Assembly (NCBI RefSeq): GCF_001690685.1
Contig: NZ_LZGL01000003.1
Coordinates: forward strand, 1-64,000
Source of the DNA: Gilliamella sp. wkB112
GTDB taxonomy: Bacteria; Pseudomonadota; Gammaproteobacteria; Enterobacterales; Orbaceae
DNA: 64,000 bases
Reading direction: 5' to 3'
Below are positions 48,935 through 58,734 of the stretch, piece after piece. Under the pieces are notes generated by a model that saw nothing but the letters and a program-made list of their open reading frames with translations, was not told the origin of the DNA and made no database searches. A program made the translations under genes and the position numbers. The first letter of the stretch is position 1. Each line of letters begins with the position of its first letter.

Positions 48935-49732
48935 TTATTTTGTTGATTTTTTTGGTTCAGTTGCTTCTTTTTCATTACTATTATTGTCGCCATCAATACC
49001 AAGTAACTCAACTTCAAATACTAATGTTGACGCTGGTTGAATTCCTGCCTTGTCATCTTGTGCTGGAAGGCTTTGATCGCCATAAGCTAAATCTGGTGGT
49101 ACTACTAATTTGATTTTACCACCCACGCCAATTAATTGGATTCCTTCGGTCCACCCTTTAATTACACCATTAAGTGGAAACGTTGCAGTTTCATTGCGGT
49201 CATAAGAACTATCAAATTTGCGTCCATCGATTAATGTACCAGTATAGTGAACAATAACTGTATCTTCAGCGGCTGGATGACGTCCAGAACCTTCTTGAAT
49301 TATTTGATAAAGTAACCCGGATTTAGTTTGCTTAACACCAGCTTGTTTTGCAAAATCAGTGCGGAATTTGTCACCAGCTTCAGTGTTAGTTGCTTTTTCT
49401 TTTTCAAAACGAGCTTTATTTTCTTCCTGAATACGTTTTCCAAATGCTTCTAGTACTGTTTTAACTTCATCTTTAGACAGTTGAGAATCATTACGGAATG
49501 TCTCGTTAAAACCACTTATTAAATATTCAGAATCAGCGCTAATTTCATTTTGTTCTAAGTTTGATTTCATATAAGAGGCAAATGATGAACCTAATGCATA
49601 AGCTTCTTTTTGCGCATCAGTTGAGATAGTTACTTTATTTGATGCTGCTGGACTATTTTTCTTGTCATCACAGCCCACTAATGCTAACACTATGGCGCTG
49701 CTTACTAATGTCATTTTAATCAATGATTTCAT
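48935..49732 (-). CDS. fkpA: FKBP-type peptidyl-prolyl isomerase FkpA, lipoprotein form
   Basis: Periplasm-side proline isomerase and chaperone, 265 residues. The N-terminal dimerisation helices (about 38-135) are followed by the FKBP domain (VIVHYTGTLIDGRKFDSSYDR near 158, KGWTEGIQLIGVGGKIKLVVPPDLAYG near 190). The N-terminus MKSLIKMTLVSSAIVLALVGC is a lipoprotein signal peptide with lipobox LVGC at 18-21, unlike the soluble E. coli FkpA. Asp follows the cysteine (DDKK), which in E. coli would retain a lipoprotein in the inner membrane. The C-terminus is charged. The tusD-tusC association downstream is as in enterics. Confidence 0.92.
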   Translation of the reverse strand: MKSLIKMTLVSSAIVLALVGCDDKKNSPAASNKVTISTDAQKEAYALGSSFASYMKSNLEQNEISADSEYLISGFNETFRNDSQLSKDEVKTVLEAFGKRIQEENKARFEKEKATNTEAGDKFRTDFAKQAGVKQTKSGLLYQIIQEGSGRHPAAEDTVIVHYTGTLIDGRKFDSSYDRNETATFPLNGVIKGWTEGIQLIGVGGKIKLVVPPDLAYGDQSLPAQDDKAGIQPASTLVFEVELLGIDGDNNSNEKEATEPKKSTK

Positions 49733-49893
49733 GTTACTTCTCCAAGTAAAAAACTTTTTAGCTAAATATTCAATTTATTATATATGATTTAACATAGGAT
49801 AATATAGTATTTACAAATCATTTATTTAATAAATCAACTTTAACGTATAACTAACAGTTTAATTGCTATAAATTAGGGTTATTTAAATCATTC

Positions 49894-49922
49894 TTGAGTG
49901 AAAGTGGCATCCTCAGTATAAT
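49894..49922 (+). promoter_or_regulatory. fabZ promoter
   Basis: TTGAGT (49894-49899) and TATAAT (49917-49922) are 17 bp apart: a near-consensus sigma-70 promoter. Its start point would be about 34 bp before fabZ. Confidence 0.8.
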
Positions 49923-49962
49923 AGCAAAAGTTTATTTTAAATAATGTAAAAGGATAGCTATT

Positions 49963-50409
49963 TTGACTACCGAACTTAATACTCTTGATATTGAAGAAAT
50001 CATTAGTTTATTACCTCATCGTTTCCCATTTTTAATGGTTGATCGTGTGCTTTGTTATGAAAAAGGTAAAACGTTAAAAGCAATCAAAAATGTCACTGTT
50101 AATGAACCTTTCTTTCAAGGTCACTTCCCTAATAAACCAATTTTCCCAGGTGTATTAATTTTAGAAGCAATGGCTCAAGCAACAGGAATCTTGGCATTTA
50201 AAAGTATTGAAGAATTAACACCCGGGCAACTATATTATTTTGCTTCTATAGATAAAGCTCGTTTTAAAAGACCGGTGGTACCAGGTGATCAGATTGTACT
50301 AGATGTTGAATATATTAAAGAACGTCGTGGTATTGCATTATTCCATGGTGTTGCAACTGTTGATGGGAAATTGGTTTGCGAAGCCGAAATGATGTGTGCT
50401 CGTAAATAG
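49963..50409 (+). CDS. fabZ: 3-hydroxyacyl-ACP dehydratase FabZ
   Basis: FabZ dehydrates 3-hydroxyacyl-ACP in fatty acid elongation and competes with LpxA for 3-hydroxymyristoyl-ACP. It is 148 residues. [14 protein letters not shown] near 15-28, the catalytic histidine in [14 protein letters not shown] near 46-59 and the glutamate in [11 protein letters not shown] near 62-72 are present. The start is TTG 49963, 8 nt after AGGA, as in E. coli, where fabZ also uses TTG. In enterics lpxD precedes it; here it has its own promoter and faces fkpA. Confidence 0.96.
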   Translation: MTTELNTLDIEEIISLLPHRFPFLMVDRVLCYEKGKTLKAIKNVTVNEPFFQGHFPNKPIFPGVLILEAMAQATGILAFKSIEELTPGQLYYFASIDKARFKRPVVPGDQIVLDVEYIKERRGIALFHGVATVDGKLVCEAEMMCARK

Positions 50410-50452
50410 TATTTGTTTTTAACAAACCCGAAAACAGTATTAAGGAAATTCT

Positions 50453-51232
50453 ATGGCAACGGATATACATCCAAGTTCAGTGATTGAAAAAGGTGCCAAA
50501 ATTGGTGATAACGTCAAAATTGGCCCTTTCTGCTTTATTGGTGAAAATGTTGAAATTGGTGACGGGACCTTTTTAAAATCACATATAGTTATAAATGGTC
50601 ATACTAAAATAGGTAAAGATAATCAAATCTATCAATTTGCTTCAATTGGTGAGGTAAATCAGGATTTAAAATACCGTGGTGAACCTACACGTACCGAAAT
50701 TGGCGATCGTAATATGATCCGAGAAAGTGTAACTATTCATCGTGGTACTGTACAAGGTGGTGAATTAACTCGCATTGGTAATGATAATTTATTTATGATT
50801 AATGCACACATTGCCCATGATTGCCAAATTGGCAATCGTTGTATTTTAGCCAATAATGCAACGCTGGGCGGGCATGTTCAATTAGATGATTTTGTTATTA
50901 TTGGTGGTATGACTGCCGTTCATCAATTTTGTGTCATCGGCACGCACGTTATGGTTGGTGGTTGCTCTGGTGTAGCTCAAGATGTTCCCCCTTATGTAAT
51001 TGCTCAAGGAAATCATGCAACTCCTCATGGTGTTAATTATGAGGGTCTAAAACGCCGAGGTTTTAGTAAAGAAGCCTTACAAGCGATCCGCAATACTTAT
51101 AAAATTCTTTATCGAAATGGCTTAGCATTAGATGATGCCAAACTCGAAATAGAAGCTATTGCTAAACAATACCCTGAAGTACAGTCGTTCATTGACTTTT
51201 TCTCTCGTTCAACTCGAGGCATTATTCGTTAA
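50453..51232 (+). CDS. lpxA: UDP-N-acetylglucosamine acyltransferase LpxA
   Basis: LpxA transfers 3-hydroxyacyl from ACP to UDP-GlcNAc, the first step of lipid A synthesis. It is 259 residues, against 262 in E. coli. The left-handed beta helix of hexapeptide repeats fills residues 5-185, with the catalytic histidine in [12 protein letters not shown] near 122 and [10 protein letters not shown] near 151. The C-terminal helices ([24 protein letters not shown]) follow. It lies 43 bp after fabZ and overlaps lpxB by one base. Confidence 0.97.
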   Translation: MATDIHPSSVIEKGAKIGDNVKIGPFCFIGENVEIGDGTFLKSHIVINGHTKIGKDNQIYQFASIGEVNQDLKYRGEPTRTEIGDRNMIRESVTIHRGTVQGGELTRIGNDNLFMINAHIAHDCQIGNRCILANNATLGGHVQLDDFVIIGGMTAVHQFCVIGTHVMVGGCSGVAQDVPPYVIAQGNHATPHGVNYEGLKRRGFSKEALQAIRNTYKILYRNGLALDDAKLEIEAIAKQYPEVQSFIDFFSRSTRGIIR

Positions 51233-52386
51233 TGACTAATAAACCATTAACTATTGCTTTAGTCGCCGGAGAAACCTCTGGCGATATTCTAGGTGCAGGT
51301 TTAATTCGTTCTCTCAAAAATCGCTATCCAAATATTCAATTCATTGGTATTGCCGGGCCACAAATGCAAGCACAAGGTTGCCAAGCATGGTATGAAATGG
51401 AAGAATTATCGGTTATGGGTATTGTTGAAGTTTTGGGACGATTACGCCGCATTTTAGCAATACGACGGGATATAACTAAACGTTTAATTGCACTCAAACC
51501 TGATATTTTTATCGGCATAGATGCTCCAGATTTTAACCTTTCATTAGAAGGTAAACTAAAACAGGCTGGCATTAAAACCATTCATTATGTTAGTCCATCA
51601 GTTTGGGCTTGGAAGCAAAAACGTGTTTTTAAAATTAAGCGTAATACCGATCTTATTTTAGCTTTTTTGCCTTTTGAAAAAGCCTTTTATGATAAATTTG
51701 ATGTACCATGTCGTTTTATTGGTCACAAAATGGCAGATGATGTGCCGTTGCAACCAGATCAAACAGCTATGAGGCAACAATTAGGAATACCTATTAATGG
51801 TCGGTGCTTAGCCTTATTAACTGGTAGCCGTCATGCCGAAGTTACATTATTATCAAAACCTTTTTTACTTGCCGCAAAATTATTAAAACAGCGTTATCCA
51901 GATTTACATATTGTAGTGCCTTTAGCCAATGCTAAACGACGAGCAGAATTTGAGCAAATCAAAGCCGAAATAGCTCCAGAACTTGATATGCAATTATTAA
52001 TGGGCCATGCTCGCGAAGCCATGATCGCCAGTAATGCTTCGATCTTGGCTTCGGGTACGGTAGCATTAGAATGTATGTTAGCTAAATGCCCAATGGTAGT
52101 TGGTTATAAAATGAAAGCATTTACTTTTTGGTTAGCAAAAAAATTAATAAAAACACCTTACGTCTCTTTACCCAATATTTTAGCGGGTAAAGAAATTGTA
52201 CCTGAGTTATTACAACAAGATTGCACTCCCGAAAATATTACCAATCATATTATTCCTTTTTTAGAAGGTAATAATGCTCAATTGCAACAAACATTTCTTT
52301 CGTTGCATAAGCAAATACGTTGTAATGCTGACGAACAAGCGGCACAAGCTGTGCTCGATGTTTTAGGAGTTGCGACTTGTTGCTAG
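51232..52386 (+). CDS. lpxB: Lipid-A-disaccharide synthase LpxB
   Basis: LpxB is a family GT19 glycosyltransferase that joins UDP-2,3-diacylglucosamine and lipid X into the lipid A disaccharide at the inner membrane. It is 384 residues, against 382 in E. coli. [14 protein letters not shown] near 13-26, [11 protein letters not shown] near 88-98, [13 protein letters not shown] near 118-130 and ASGTVALE near 274 are signatures. It overlaps lpxA by 1 bp and rnhB by 10 bp, a tight operon. Confidence 0.96.
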   Translation: MTNKPLTIALVAGETSGDILGAGLIRSLKNRYPNIQFIGIAGPQMQAQGCQAWYEMEELSVMGIVEVLGRLRRILAIRRDITKRLIALKPDIFIGIDAPDFNLSLEGKLKQAGIKTIHYVSPSVWAWKQKRVFKIKRNTDLILAFLPFEKAFYDKFDVPCRFIGHKMADDVPLQPDQTAMRQQLGIPINGRCLALLTGSRHAEVTLLSKPFLLAAKLLKQRYPDLHIVVPLANAKRRAEFEQIKAEIAPELDMQLLMGHAREAMIASNASILASGTVALECMLAKCPMVVGYKMKAFTFWLAKKLIKTPYVSLPNILAGKEIVPELLQQDCTPENITNHIIPFLEGNNAQLQQTFLSLHKQIRCNADEQAAQAVLDVLGVATCC

Positions 52387-52970
52387 AATTTACCTACCCT
52401 GATGCTACACTTATTGCTGGTGTAGATGAAGTGGGCCGTGGTCCGCTTTGTGGTGATGTTGTTACTGCAGCCGTTATTTTAGATCCTAATAAACCGATTA
52501 TTGGCCTTACCGATTCCAAAAAACTAACCGAAAAAAGACGCGAACAATTATTTGATATTATCAAACAAAATGCTTTAGCTTGGTTTATAGCCAGAGCTTC
52601 AGTCGATGAAATTAATGAATTGAACATTTTACATGCTACCATGTTGGCGATGCAACGAGCTGTGGCAGGCTTGCCTATTAAACCCAATTTTGTATTAGTC
52701 GATGGTAATCGTTGCCCTAATTTTGATATTGAAACTCAAGCTGTTATAAAAGGTGATTTACTGGTTGCAGAAATTAGTGCTGCCTCAATTTTGGCTAAAG
52801 TCACACGTGATCGCGAAATGGTTGAGTTAGATAAGTTATACCCACAATATGGTCTGGCTCAGCATAAAGGTTACCCAACCAAAGCCCATTTAGAAGCAAT
52901 TAAAGAACATGGTATTAACCATCTATATCGTAAAGGTTTTGCGCCAGTAAAAAATTTGGCGTTATTTTAA
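52377..52970 (+). CDS. rnhB: Ribonuclease HII
   Basis: RNase HII nicks 5' of single ribonucleotides in DNA. It is 197 residues. Catalytic residues are in [12 protein letters not shown] near 15-26 and DGNRCP near 108, with [13 protein letters not shown] near 130-142 and FPQYG-type [13 protein letters not shown] near 156. TTG 52377 is the start, seven bases after AGGAG; TTG 52380 is the alternative. It overlaps lpxB by 10 bp and ends the fabZ-lpxA-lpxB-rnhB unit; dnaE, its usual neighbour, does not follow. Confidence 0.95.
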   Translation: MLLEFTYPDATLIAGVDEVGRGPLCGDVVTAAVILDPNKPIIGLTDSKKLTEKRREQLFDIIKQNALAWFIARASVDEINELNILHATMLAMQRAVAGLPIKPNFVLVDGNRCPNFDIETQAVIKGDLLVAEISAASILAKVTRDREMVELDKLYPQYGLAQHKGYPTKAHLEAIKEHGINHLYRKGFAPVKNLALF

Positions 52971-52972
52971 AA

Positions 52973-53569
52973 TTACCATTGCTTAGTAACCGTTATCAGT
53001 AAAGGGGAATTAAACATAGCAACTGGCGAAATCACAGTTTCTTGGTAAGGAATTTTATTACCATAACGTTCTTTCAATATCTTTTTCACTAAAGATGACG
53101 AAAGATTAAATTCTTTAATGGTTTGTAATTGACCTATTTTTAACTTCAGTGCCCTGTCATAAATCTTCCAAACTAATTCTGAGCAATAAATGTAACTATC
53201 ATCCCAGCCAAACCAGTTATCATAAGGCTTACCTTCAAAAGTACTAGCAACTTGCTTTAGTTTATCAATCTCATTTGAAGATAAATTATGATCTTTTAAA
53301 CGTTTAATTATATAATTTTTATGTTTCCCTCGTTCAATCCAGTTATTCAATGGCGTATAAACCACTTTACTGCTAGCTTCAAAAACATAGGTCCGGCCAT
53401 TTACAATAAAAATAATACCCACATGACTATACGGAGAATTAGTTGCTTGTTCAACAGCTTGACTCTGTCTTGATTGTGAAGATTGAAAAATAATATCCCC
53501 GTCTTGTGGTTTATAGTTAGCGTTACTAACGAAGCTCACCAATAATATTAATGCAAAAATAAAACGCAT
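52973..53569 (-). CDS. yiiX: YiiX-like permuted NlpC/P60 cysteine peptidase
   Basis: 198-residue exported protein: signal peptide (1-18), then a permuted NlpC/P60 (YiiX/YebB, DUF830) domain. GDIIFQSSQSRQSQAVEQAT near 24-43, the histidine in SPYSHVGI near 45-52, FEASSKVVYTPL near 63-74, and the nucleophile cysteine in YIYCSELVWKIY near 126-137 are colinear with E. coli YiiX. Family members hydrolyse amide or ester bonds in peptides or lipids; the natural substrate is unknown. It converges with rnhB, 2 bp away. Confidence 0.85.
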   Translation of the reverse strand: MRFIFALILLVSFVSNANYKPQDGDIIFQSSQSRQSQAVEQATNSPYSHVGIIFIVNGRTYVFEASSKVVYTPLNNWIERGKHKNYIIKRLKDHNLSSNEIDKLKQVASTFEGKPYDNWFGWDDSYIYCSELVWKIYDRALKLKIGQLQTIKEFNLSSSLVKKILKERYGNKIPYQETVISPVAMFNSPLLITVTKQW

Positions 53570-53613
53570 ACATGATTACCTATAAACAAAGTTAACTCAC
53601 GTTATTTTATAGA

Positions 53614-53650
53614 TAAAAAGCCACTTATAAAATTACTAATTATAAGTGGC
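53614..53650 (-). terminator. Rho-independent terminator after ndh
   Basis: GCCACTTATAA (53620-53630) pairs with TTATAAGTGGC (53640-53650). On the minus strand the stem is followed by TTTTTATCT. It separates ndh from the yiiX-like gene. Confidence 0.88.
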
Positions 53651-53674
53651 AATAGTCTTTTTAAATTAAAGATG

Positions 53675-54964
53675 TTAATCTCGGTTAGTAAATATAGAAG
53701 TTGATTTGGTTTTATACATAAATTTACTAGCAATAGCAAAACGAATTGCTTTAAATAAGCCGAGTAAACTTGCTTGGTGGATACGATACAATATTCGATG
53801 AATCATTAAAGCTAAAAATCCTTTAACTCCCATTTCATTTTTACCAAGTAATTTAATTACACCTTGAGCTGTATCATGTAGAGAAATAATCGTTCCACTA
53901 TCTATATATTTAAAAGATTTTAATGATTGATTATTTAATATTCTAATGATGTTTTCATAACAAATTTTTGCCATCTGATGAGCAGCTTGCGCTGTTGGAG
54001 GTGAGGCTCGACCACTATCTTGCATAGCGTAAGCACAATCACCTATAACAAAAATGTTGTCATCTCGCGTGGTTTGTAATGTAGGTTTAACCATTAGCTG
54101 ATTGGAACGACTGGACTCTAACCCTGCGATTTCTTTTAAATAATCCGGTGCTTTAACACCAGCCGTCCAGATCATAATATCCGCCTTAATAACATCACCT
54201 TCTTTTGGGTAGAAACCATCACTTTCGGCTTTAGTTATCATAGTTTTAGTTAATACATGGATACCGCATTTTTGCAAAGTTTGAGTGATACTCGAAGCTG
54301 TTTTTGCAGGTAATGCTGGCAAAATGCGATCGGTAGCTTCAATCACGGAGACGTCTAAAAGATCAGAACACATTTTATTACGTCCACAAGCACCAAAAGC
54401 TTCTATCATATGCGGTAATTCAGATGCAAGTTCAACACCAGTTGCACCACCGCCAACAATTGCAATACGGATTTTATCTGCATCGATGCTTTCATGTTCA
54501 TCAATTATAGAACAGAAACTGGTAAATTTTGTAATTAGTGTTTCACGTAAATGAATTGCTGCATTTTGATCATCTAAAAAAATACAATGTTCTTTAACAC
54601 CTGGGGTACCGAAATCATTGGAGGTACTTCCAATTGCAATAACTAAAATATCGTAAGCTAAAGATATAGTTTGGTCTTTATGATCAGTAACGATAATTTG
54701 TTTGTTTTCTCGATCTATATTTGTAAAAGTACCTTGGGTAAATTGAAAATAATGTTGTAGTCCTTGAGAGGCATAATAAATATTATCGACTTGTTCATCA
54801 AGTAATCCGGTGGCAACTTCATGTAACAAGGGTTTCCAAAGATGATAACTATTTTTATCAATGAGTGTTATTTCAGCTTGATTGTTTTTACCTAGTTTAT
54901 CACCTAAGTCTGTTGCTAGCTCTAAGCCACCAGCACCACCACCAATAATAATTATTTTCTTCAT
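53675..54964 (-). CDS. ndh: Type II NADH:quinone dehydrogenase Ndh
   Basis: Non-proton-pumping NADH dehydrogenase, a peripheral inner-membrane flavoprotein passing electrons from NADH to quinone. It is 429 residues. The FAD fold IIIIGGGAGGLELA is at 4-17, SYHLWKPLLHEVATG near 39-53 is characteristic, the NADH fold IAIVGGGATGVELASEL is near 168-184, the FAD-contact VIGDCA near 309, and PPTAQAAHQMA near 325. The C-terminal part (about 375-425) has amphipathic helices for membrane attachment. menA at 58.7 kb makes the matching naphthoquinone. Confidence 0.94.
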   Translation of the reverse strand: MKKIIIIGGGAGGLELATDLGDKLGKNNQAEITLIDKNSYHLWKPLLHEVATGLLDEQVDNIYYASQGLQHYFQFTQGTFTNIDRENKQIIVTDHKDQTISLAYDILVIAIGSTSNDFGTPGVKEHCIFLDDQNAAIHLRETLITKFTSFCSIIDEHESIDADKIRIAIVGGGATGVELASELPHMIEAFGACGRNKMCSDLLDVSVIEATDRILPALPAKTASSITQTLQKCGIHVLTKTMITKAESDGFYPKEGDVIKADIMIWTAGVKAPDYLKEIAGLESSRSNQLMVKPTLQTTRDDNIFVIGDCAYAMQDSGRASPPTAQAAHQMAKICYENIIRILNNQSLKSFKYIDSGTIISLHDTAQGVIKLLGKNEMGVKGFLALMIHRILYRIHQASLLGLFKAIRFAIASKFMYKTKSTSIFTNRD

Positions 54965-55315
54965 AATTTTACCTTTTCAATTTAATTACGAATATCATAC
55001 TAAATAAGTAGGTTTTTATCTATTTTCTTTGACTAATCTTATCTATAAATAAAAACTATTAAAAATATAGCTTACATTTATTGAAATTAACTTAATGTTT
55101 TTATTAGTTTATTTTGGATAATTAAAATTAATTTGATAATTAAGATATAAATCTCCTGTTAATTTTTGAATTAGAATTGACTTAACTTGTATAGATACCG
55201 TTCTTTCCGTATAATGCTACCGATAATAATTGGTAGTGTGTTATTTCTGTTCCACATACAATTATTTTAACTCTCTTTATCTTACCCATTTAATATCACT
55301 CTATAATAGAATTTT
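54965..55315 (+). promoter_or_regulatory. Region between ndh and exporter, with promoter
   Basis: No gene seen in 351 bp. A near-consensus promoter for the exporter genes has TTGTAT (55187-55192) and TATAAT (55210-55215), spaced 17 bp. Overlapping the expected start is an inverted repeat CTACC-N10-GGTAG (55218-55237), a possible operator. The leader to the next ATG is about 95 nt. The ndh-side half is very AT-rich and I could not choose an ndh promoter. Confidence 0.6.
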
Positions 55316-56287
55316 ATGAATAAAAAAACTTTTATTATTATAGCGTTAATTGTTATTTTAATTTCAATGACAATTTTAATTCGTTCGCATAATAGCCAAC
55401 TTATACTACAAGGTGAAGTTGATGCGCCTAATGTTAATGTTGCTTCTAAAGCTAAAGGGCGAGTACAACTTATTCATGTAAATCGTGGTGATGATGTCAA
55501 ACCAAATGACATTTTAATTACTCTTGATAGCCCTGAACTTTTAGCTCAAGTTAAAGCTGCTGCTGCGGCCCGCGATCAGGCACAAGCACAAGTGGCACTT
55601 TCTGATAATGGCACCCGCGAAGAAAGTATTCGTTATTACCAAGCACTACTTCAGCAAGCTAAAGCGACTTATGACAATGCTAAAAAAGAATACGATCGTA
55701 ATAAAGCTATTGCTGCTAAAGGGTTTGTGTCACAATCGATATTAGATAATGCCTTAAAAACCCGTGATTCTGCCTTTCAACAAGTACAATCAGCACAAGC
55801 TAATTTAGATCAAGCTAAAAATGGTGATCGTGTTGAGCAACGTGAAATTTATGCCGCAAAATTACAAGAGGCCGAAGAACAACTTAAACAGTTGCAAATT
55901 CAATATGACGATTTACAAGTTAAATCGCAAGTAGAAGGGGAAGTAGGAGCAATTCCTGCTGAAGAGGGTGAATTATTTAATGCTAATAGCCCGTTATTAA
56001 CCATAATTCGGCTACCTCAAGCTTATTTTGTCTATAATCTTCGTGAAGATATTATGCCCCATATTCATAAAGGTGACCGAGTCAAACTAGAGGTACCAGC
56101 ACTAGGGCATAAAGAAGTTGAAGCGGAAATTCGCTATATTGCTCCAATGGGTGATTATGCTACTAAAAGAGCTACTCGAGCCACTGGTGATTTTGATTTA
56201 AAAACTTTTGAAGTTAGATTGTATCCTATTAATCATGTTGACGGATTGCGTTCAGGTATGAGCTCATTATGGAAATTAGACAATTAA
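55316..56287 (+). CDS. HlyD-family periplasmic adaptor (membrane fusion protein)
   Basis: Periplasmic adaptor of a tripartite-type exporter, 323 residues. An N-terminal membrane anchor (5-23) is followed by a split biotinyl-lipoyl domain (GEVDAPNVNVASKAKGRVQLIHVNRGDDV, about 34-62, and VKSQVEGEVGAIPAEEGEL, about 200-218), with a long alpha-helical hairpin rich in A/Q/K between them (about 75-195), and a beta-barrel part (YNLREDIMPHIHKGDRVKLEVP). It resembles E. coli YhiI/YbhG. It overlaps the following permease by 19 bp. No outer-membrane channel gene is nearby, so a TolC-type protein elsewhere may be used. Confidence 0.88.
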   Translation: MNKKTFIIIALIVILISMTILIRSHNSQLILQGEVDAPNVNVASKAKGRVQLIHVNRGDDVKPNDILITLDSPELLAQVKAAAAARDQAQAQVALSDNGTREESIRYYQALLQQAKATYDNAKKEYDRNKAIAAKGFVSQSILDNALKTRDSAFQQVQSAQANLDQAKNGDRVEQREIYAAKLQEAEEQLKQLQIQYDDLQVKSQVEGEVGAIPAEEGELFNANSPLLTIIRLPQAYFVYNLREDIMPHIHKGDRVKLEVPALGHKEVEAEIRYIAPMGDYATKRATRATGDFDLKTFEVRLYPINHVDGLRSGMSSLWKLDN

Positions 56288-57408
56288 TGTTGGATTTCTA
56301 CCATCGTTTTAAAGATGCGTTTAATGATGAAATTCCGACCATATTTAGGCGGTTCACTTTCCATTGGTTAATGTGGATTTTACCGCTTATTATTTTCATA
56401 TTAATCAGCAGCATTTTTTATCGTGGGGTACTATTTGATTTACCTGTGGGGTATATCGATCTGGATAAAAGTGTTTTATCTCGTGAAATTGTCCGTGATC
56501 TTAATGCCGCTGCACATGCTGATCTTGTCAATTATGATAATCAACTTACCCAAGCTAAACGTGATCTTGAGAAAGCTAAGATTTACGCAATACTTTATAT
56601 CCCATCTGATTTTGAAGCCGATGTATTAGCTGGCCGCCAACCTACACCAATGCTCTATTATAACGCTTTGTATTACAGTGCTGGTTTATATTCAATTATG
56701 GATTATTCAGGACTAATTGCCACGTTGAATACTCAATACCGAACCACTATGGCAACTAGTATAGGGCTGGCAGTACCACCTTTAGCTAAAGTTAATTTTA
56801 ATTATGATGGTTTGTTTAATGCTAGTGGTAATTCAATGTATTTCCAGCAATTTTCCGCAGTGGTACATTTGCTGCAGTTATTTGTGGTTACAATAACTAT
56901 CCATATTTTAGCGCAATTACCTAAACGTACTCGTCCAAACTACCCATTTGTATTAGGTAAATTAGCACCTTACACCATTTGGTTTACAATGTTGCTCATT
57001 TTTGAAATTGCTATGTTAGTATTCTTTTCAAAAGCCAGAGTTTCAGGTTCGCCATTTGCTATGATAATTGTAGTATTTTTCTATGTGATTGCGGCCCAAA
57101 GTATTGGTATTTTACTGTATACCTTTACTAAAACGTCAATTGATGCCTACACCTATATTGGTGTATTAGTTGGACTGGCATTAACTTATTCCGGTATTGT
57201 GGTACCCGAACTTTCCATGCCATGGATTGCTAGACTTATTTCATCGCTGGAACCTTTAACCTATGCACTCAATAAACTGTTTGATCTGTTTTTACGTCAC
57301 TCTAGTTGGTTATCAGTACTAAAAACCTGCGGTATTCTAATGGTTTACCCAATAATTATCACTGTATTAGTTAGAAAACGTCTCGTTAGACGTTTACATT
57401 CGCAGTAA
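56269..57408 (+). CDS. ABC-2 type permease (first)
   Basis: 379-residue inner-membrane protein of the ABC-2 family (YhhJ/YbhS-like). One membrane segment is at about 30-50, then a large periplasmic domain (VGYIDLDKSVLSREIVRDLNAA, AILYIPSDFEADVLAGR, about 55-185), and five more segments from about 190, with LALTYSGIVVPELSMPWIARLISSLEPLTYALN near 305-337. The start ATG 56269 lies inside the adaptor gene; ATG 56287 is an alternative. ABC-2 permeases need an ATP-binding partner; none is encoded here. Substrate unknown. Confidence 0.87.
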   Translation: MEIRQLMLDFYHRFKDAFNDEIPTIFRRFTFHWLMWILPLIIFILISSIFYRGVLFDLPVGYIDLDKSVLSREIVRDLNAAAHADLVNYDNQLTQAKRDLEKAKIYAILYIPSDFEADVLAGRQPTPMLYYNALYYSAGLYSIMDYSGLIATLNTQYRTTMATSIGLAVPPLAKVNFNYDGLFNASGNSMYFQQFSAVVHLLQLFVVTITIHILAQLPKRTRPNYPFVLGKLAPYTIWFTMLLIFEIAMLVFFSKARVSGSPFAMIIVVFFYVIAAQSIGILLYTFTKTSIDAYTYIGVLVGLALTYSGIVVPELSMPWIARLISSLEPLTYALNKLFDLFLRHSSWLSVLKTCGILMVYPIIITVLVRKRLVRRLHSQ

Positions 57409-57423
57409 GAGGATAATATTCGG

Positions 57424-58602
57424 ATGGTTAAAATATTTTGGTCTTCATTTGTAAGAATATTTTTCTTCTTATTAGGACGACCAATGTGGTTATTATTACT
57501 ATTATCGGTTTCACTAATGAGCCTTGTTTATAGTAATGGTACTATCACTAATTTACCTGTAGCTATTGTTGATCTTGATCATTCAGCAGCAAGTCATAGT
57601 TTAATCCGATCATTAAATACTAGTACCAAAATTGAAATTTCTATGTATGAAAGCTCGTTAGAAGCTTACGATGATATTAATACCCGTAAACTTTTTGCGG
57701 TTATTACTATTCCTAGAAATTTTGAAAAAAAATTGTTAAATGGCGAAGAAATTACTATCCCTGCTTATGGGGATGCATCAAGTCGTTTGGCCAATGGTTT
57801 AATACAGCTTGATCTAAGAGGAATTTATCAGCAGATTTTAACTGATATCAATACTAAGATAATGAGTAATAGTGGTTTTTCTGACAAACAAATTAATATT
57901 ATTTTATCGCCAATCAACGGTCAGACCGAGCCTCTTTATAATGCCGGAATAAGTTTTGCTGCGATTACTTTTCCTGGCTTATTAGTGATGCTATTGCAAC
58001 ACTCGTTTTTAATTGCTGCTACTCGAACTAATATTACCTTAAGCTCATTACCTCAGGGTAAACCTCCTAAAATTGTCGTCTTTGGTAGTTTATGTGGTTT
58101 AATTCCAATCTGGTTATTTTTATCAATTGTATTATTTGGTTTATGGCCTTGGGTGCTCGGTTATCGCCAATTAGCCAGTATTCCGGAAATATTAGTAATG
58201 ACATTTCCATTATTAATAGGTGTTATGGGCTTGAGTAAATTAGTTACAGAGTGTTTGCGCCGTACAGAGATGATTTATTTGACGCTGGCATTTTTAACTA
58301 CACCAGTTTTCTACCTTTCAGGTACTATTTGGCCTCTTGATGCGATGCCGCTTTGGGTACAATTTGTATCACATTTATTACCATCAACATGGGCAACCAA
58401 TATGATTGCTGGGGTAAACCAAATGGGGTTAAGTTTATCAGATAATTTATTAAATATCTTTATGATCCTGTTGCTAGGATTGATTTATAGTTGCATGGGT
58501 ATTTTTATTTGTGCTTTGAGGGAAGGTCGGGTAAGAAGATTTTTCCGAAAAATTAAGAAATTCAATCAAATGAAAATAAAACAGATCAATACTAAACATT
58601 AG
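57424..58602 (+). CDS. ABC-2 type permease (second)
   Basis: 392-residue paralogue of the preceding gene with the same layout: a membrane segment at about 15-35, the periplasmic domain (VAIVDLDHSAASHSLIRSLN, AVITIPRNFEKKLLNGE), then five membrane segments ending with TTPVFYLSGTIWPLDAMPLWVQF near 289-311 and a basic C-terminus. It probably pairs with the first permease to form a heterodimer, as YbhS-YbhR do in E. coli. It is 15 bp after the first permease and is followed by a terminator. Confidence 0.87.
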   Translation: MVKIFWSSFVRIFFFLLGRPMWLLLLLSVSLMSLVYSNGTITNLPVAIVDLDHSAASHSLIRSLNTSTKIEISMYESSLEAYDDINTRKLFAVITIPRNFEKKLLNGEEITIPAYGDASSRLANGLIQLDLRGIYQQILTDINTKIMSNSGFSDKQINIILSPINGQTEPLYNAGISFAAITFPGLLVMLLQHSFLIAATRTNITLSSLPQGKPPKIVVFGSLCGLIPIWLFLSIVLFGLWPWVLGYRQLASIPEILVMTFPLLIGVMGLSKLVTECLRRTEMIYLTLAFLTTPVFYLSGTIWPLDAMPLWVQFVSHLLPSTWATNMIAGVNQMGLSLSDNLLNIFMILLLGLIYSCMGIFICALREGRVRRFFRKIKKFNQMKIKQINTKH

Positions 58603-58638
58603 TAATAATAAACACGGGTAACAACTTAACGGTTGAGT

Positions 58639-58680
58639 AAAAAAATGATTTTTATTACAGAACGTGAATCATTTTTTTAT
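58639..58680 (+). terminator. Rho-independent terminator after exporter genes
   Basis: AAAAAAATGATT (58639-58650) pairs perfectly with AATCATTTTTTT (58667-58678); loop 16 nt, T-tract included in the stem. It ends the adaptor-permease-permease unit 36 bp past the last stop. Confidence 0.78.
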
Positions 58681-58734
58681 TCCTGTTATGATGATTAGTA
58701 ATTTTTATCAACAGAAATAACATGTTAGATTTAG

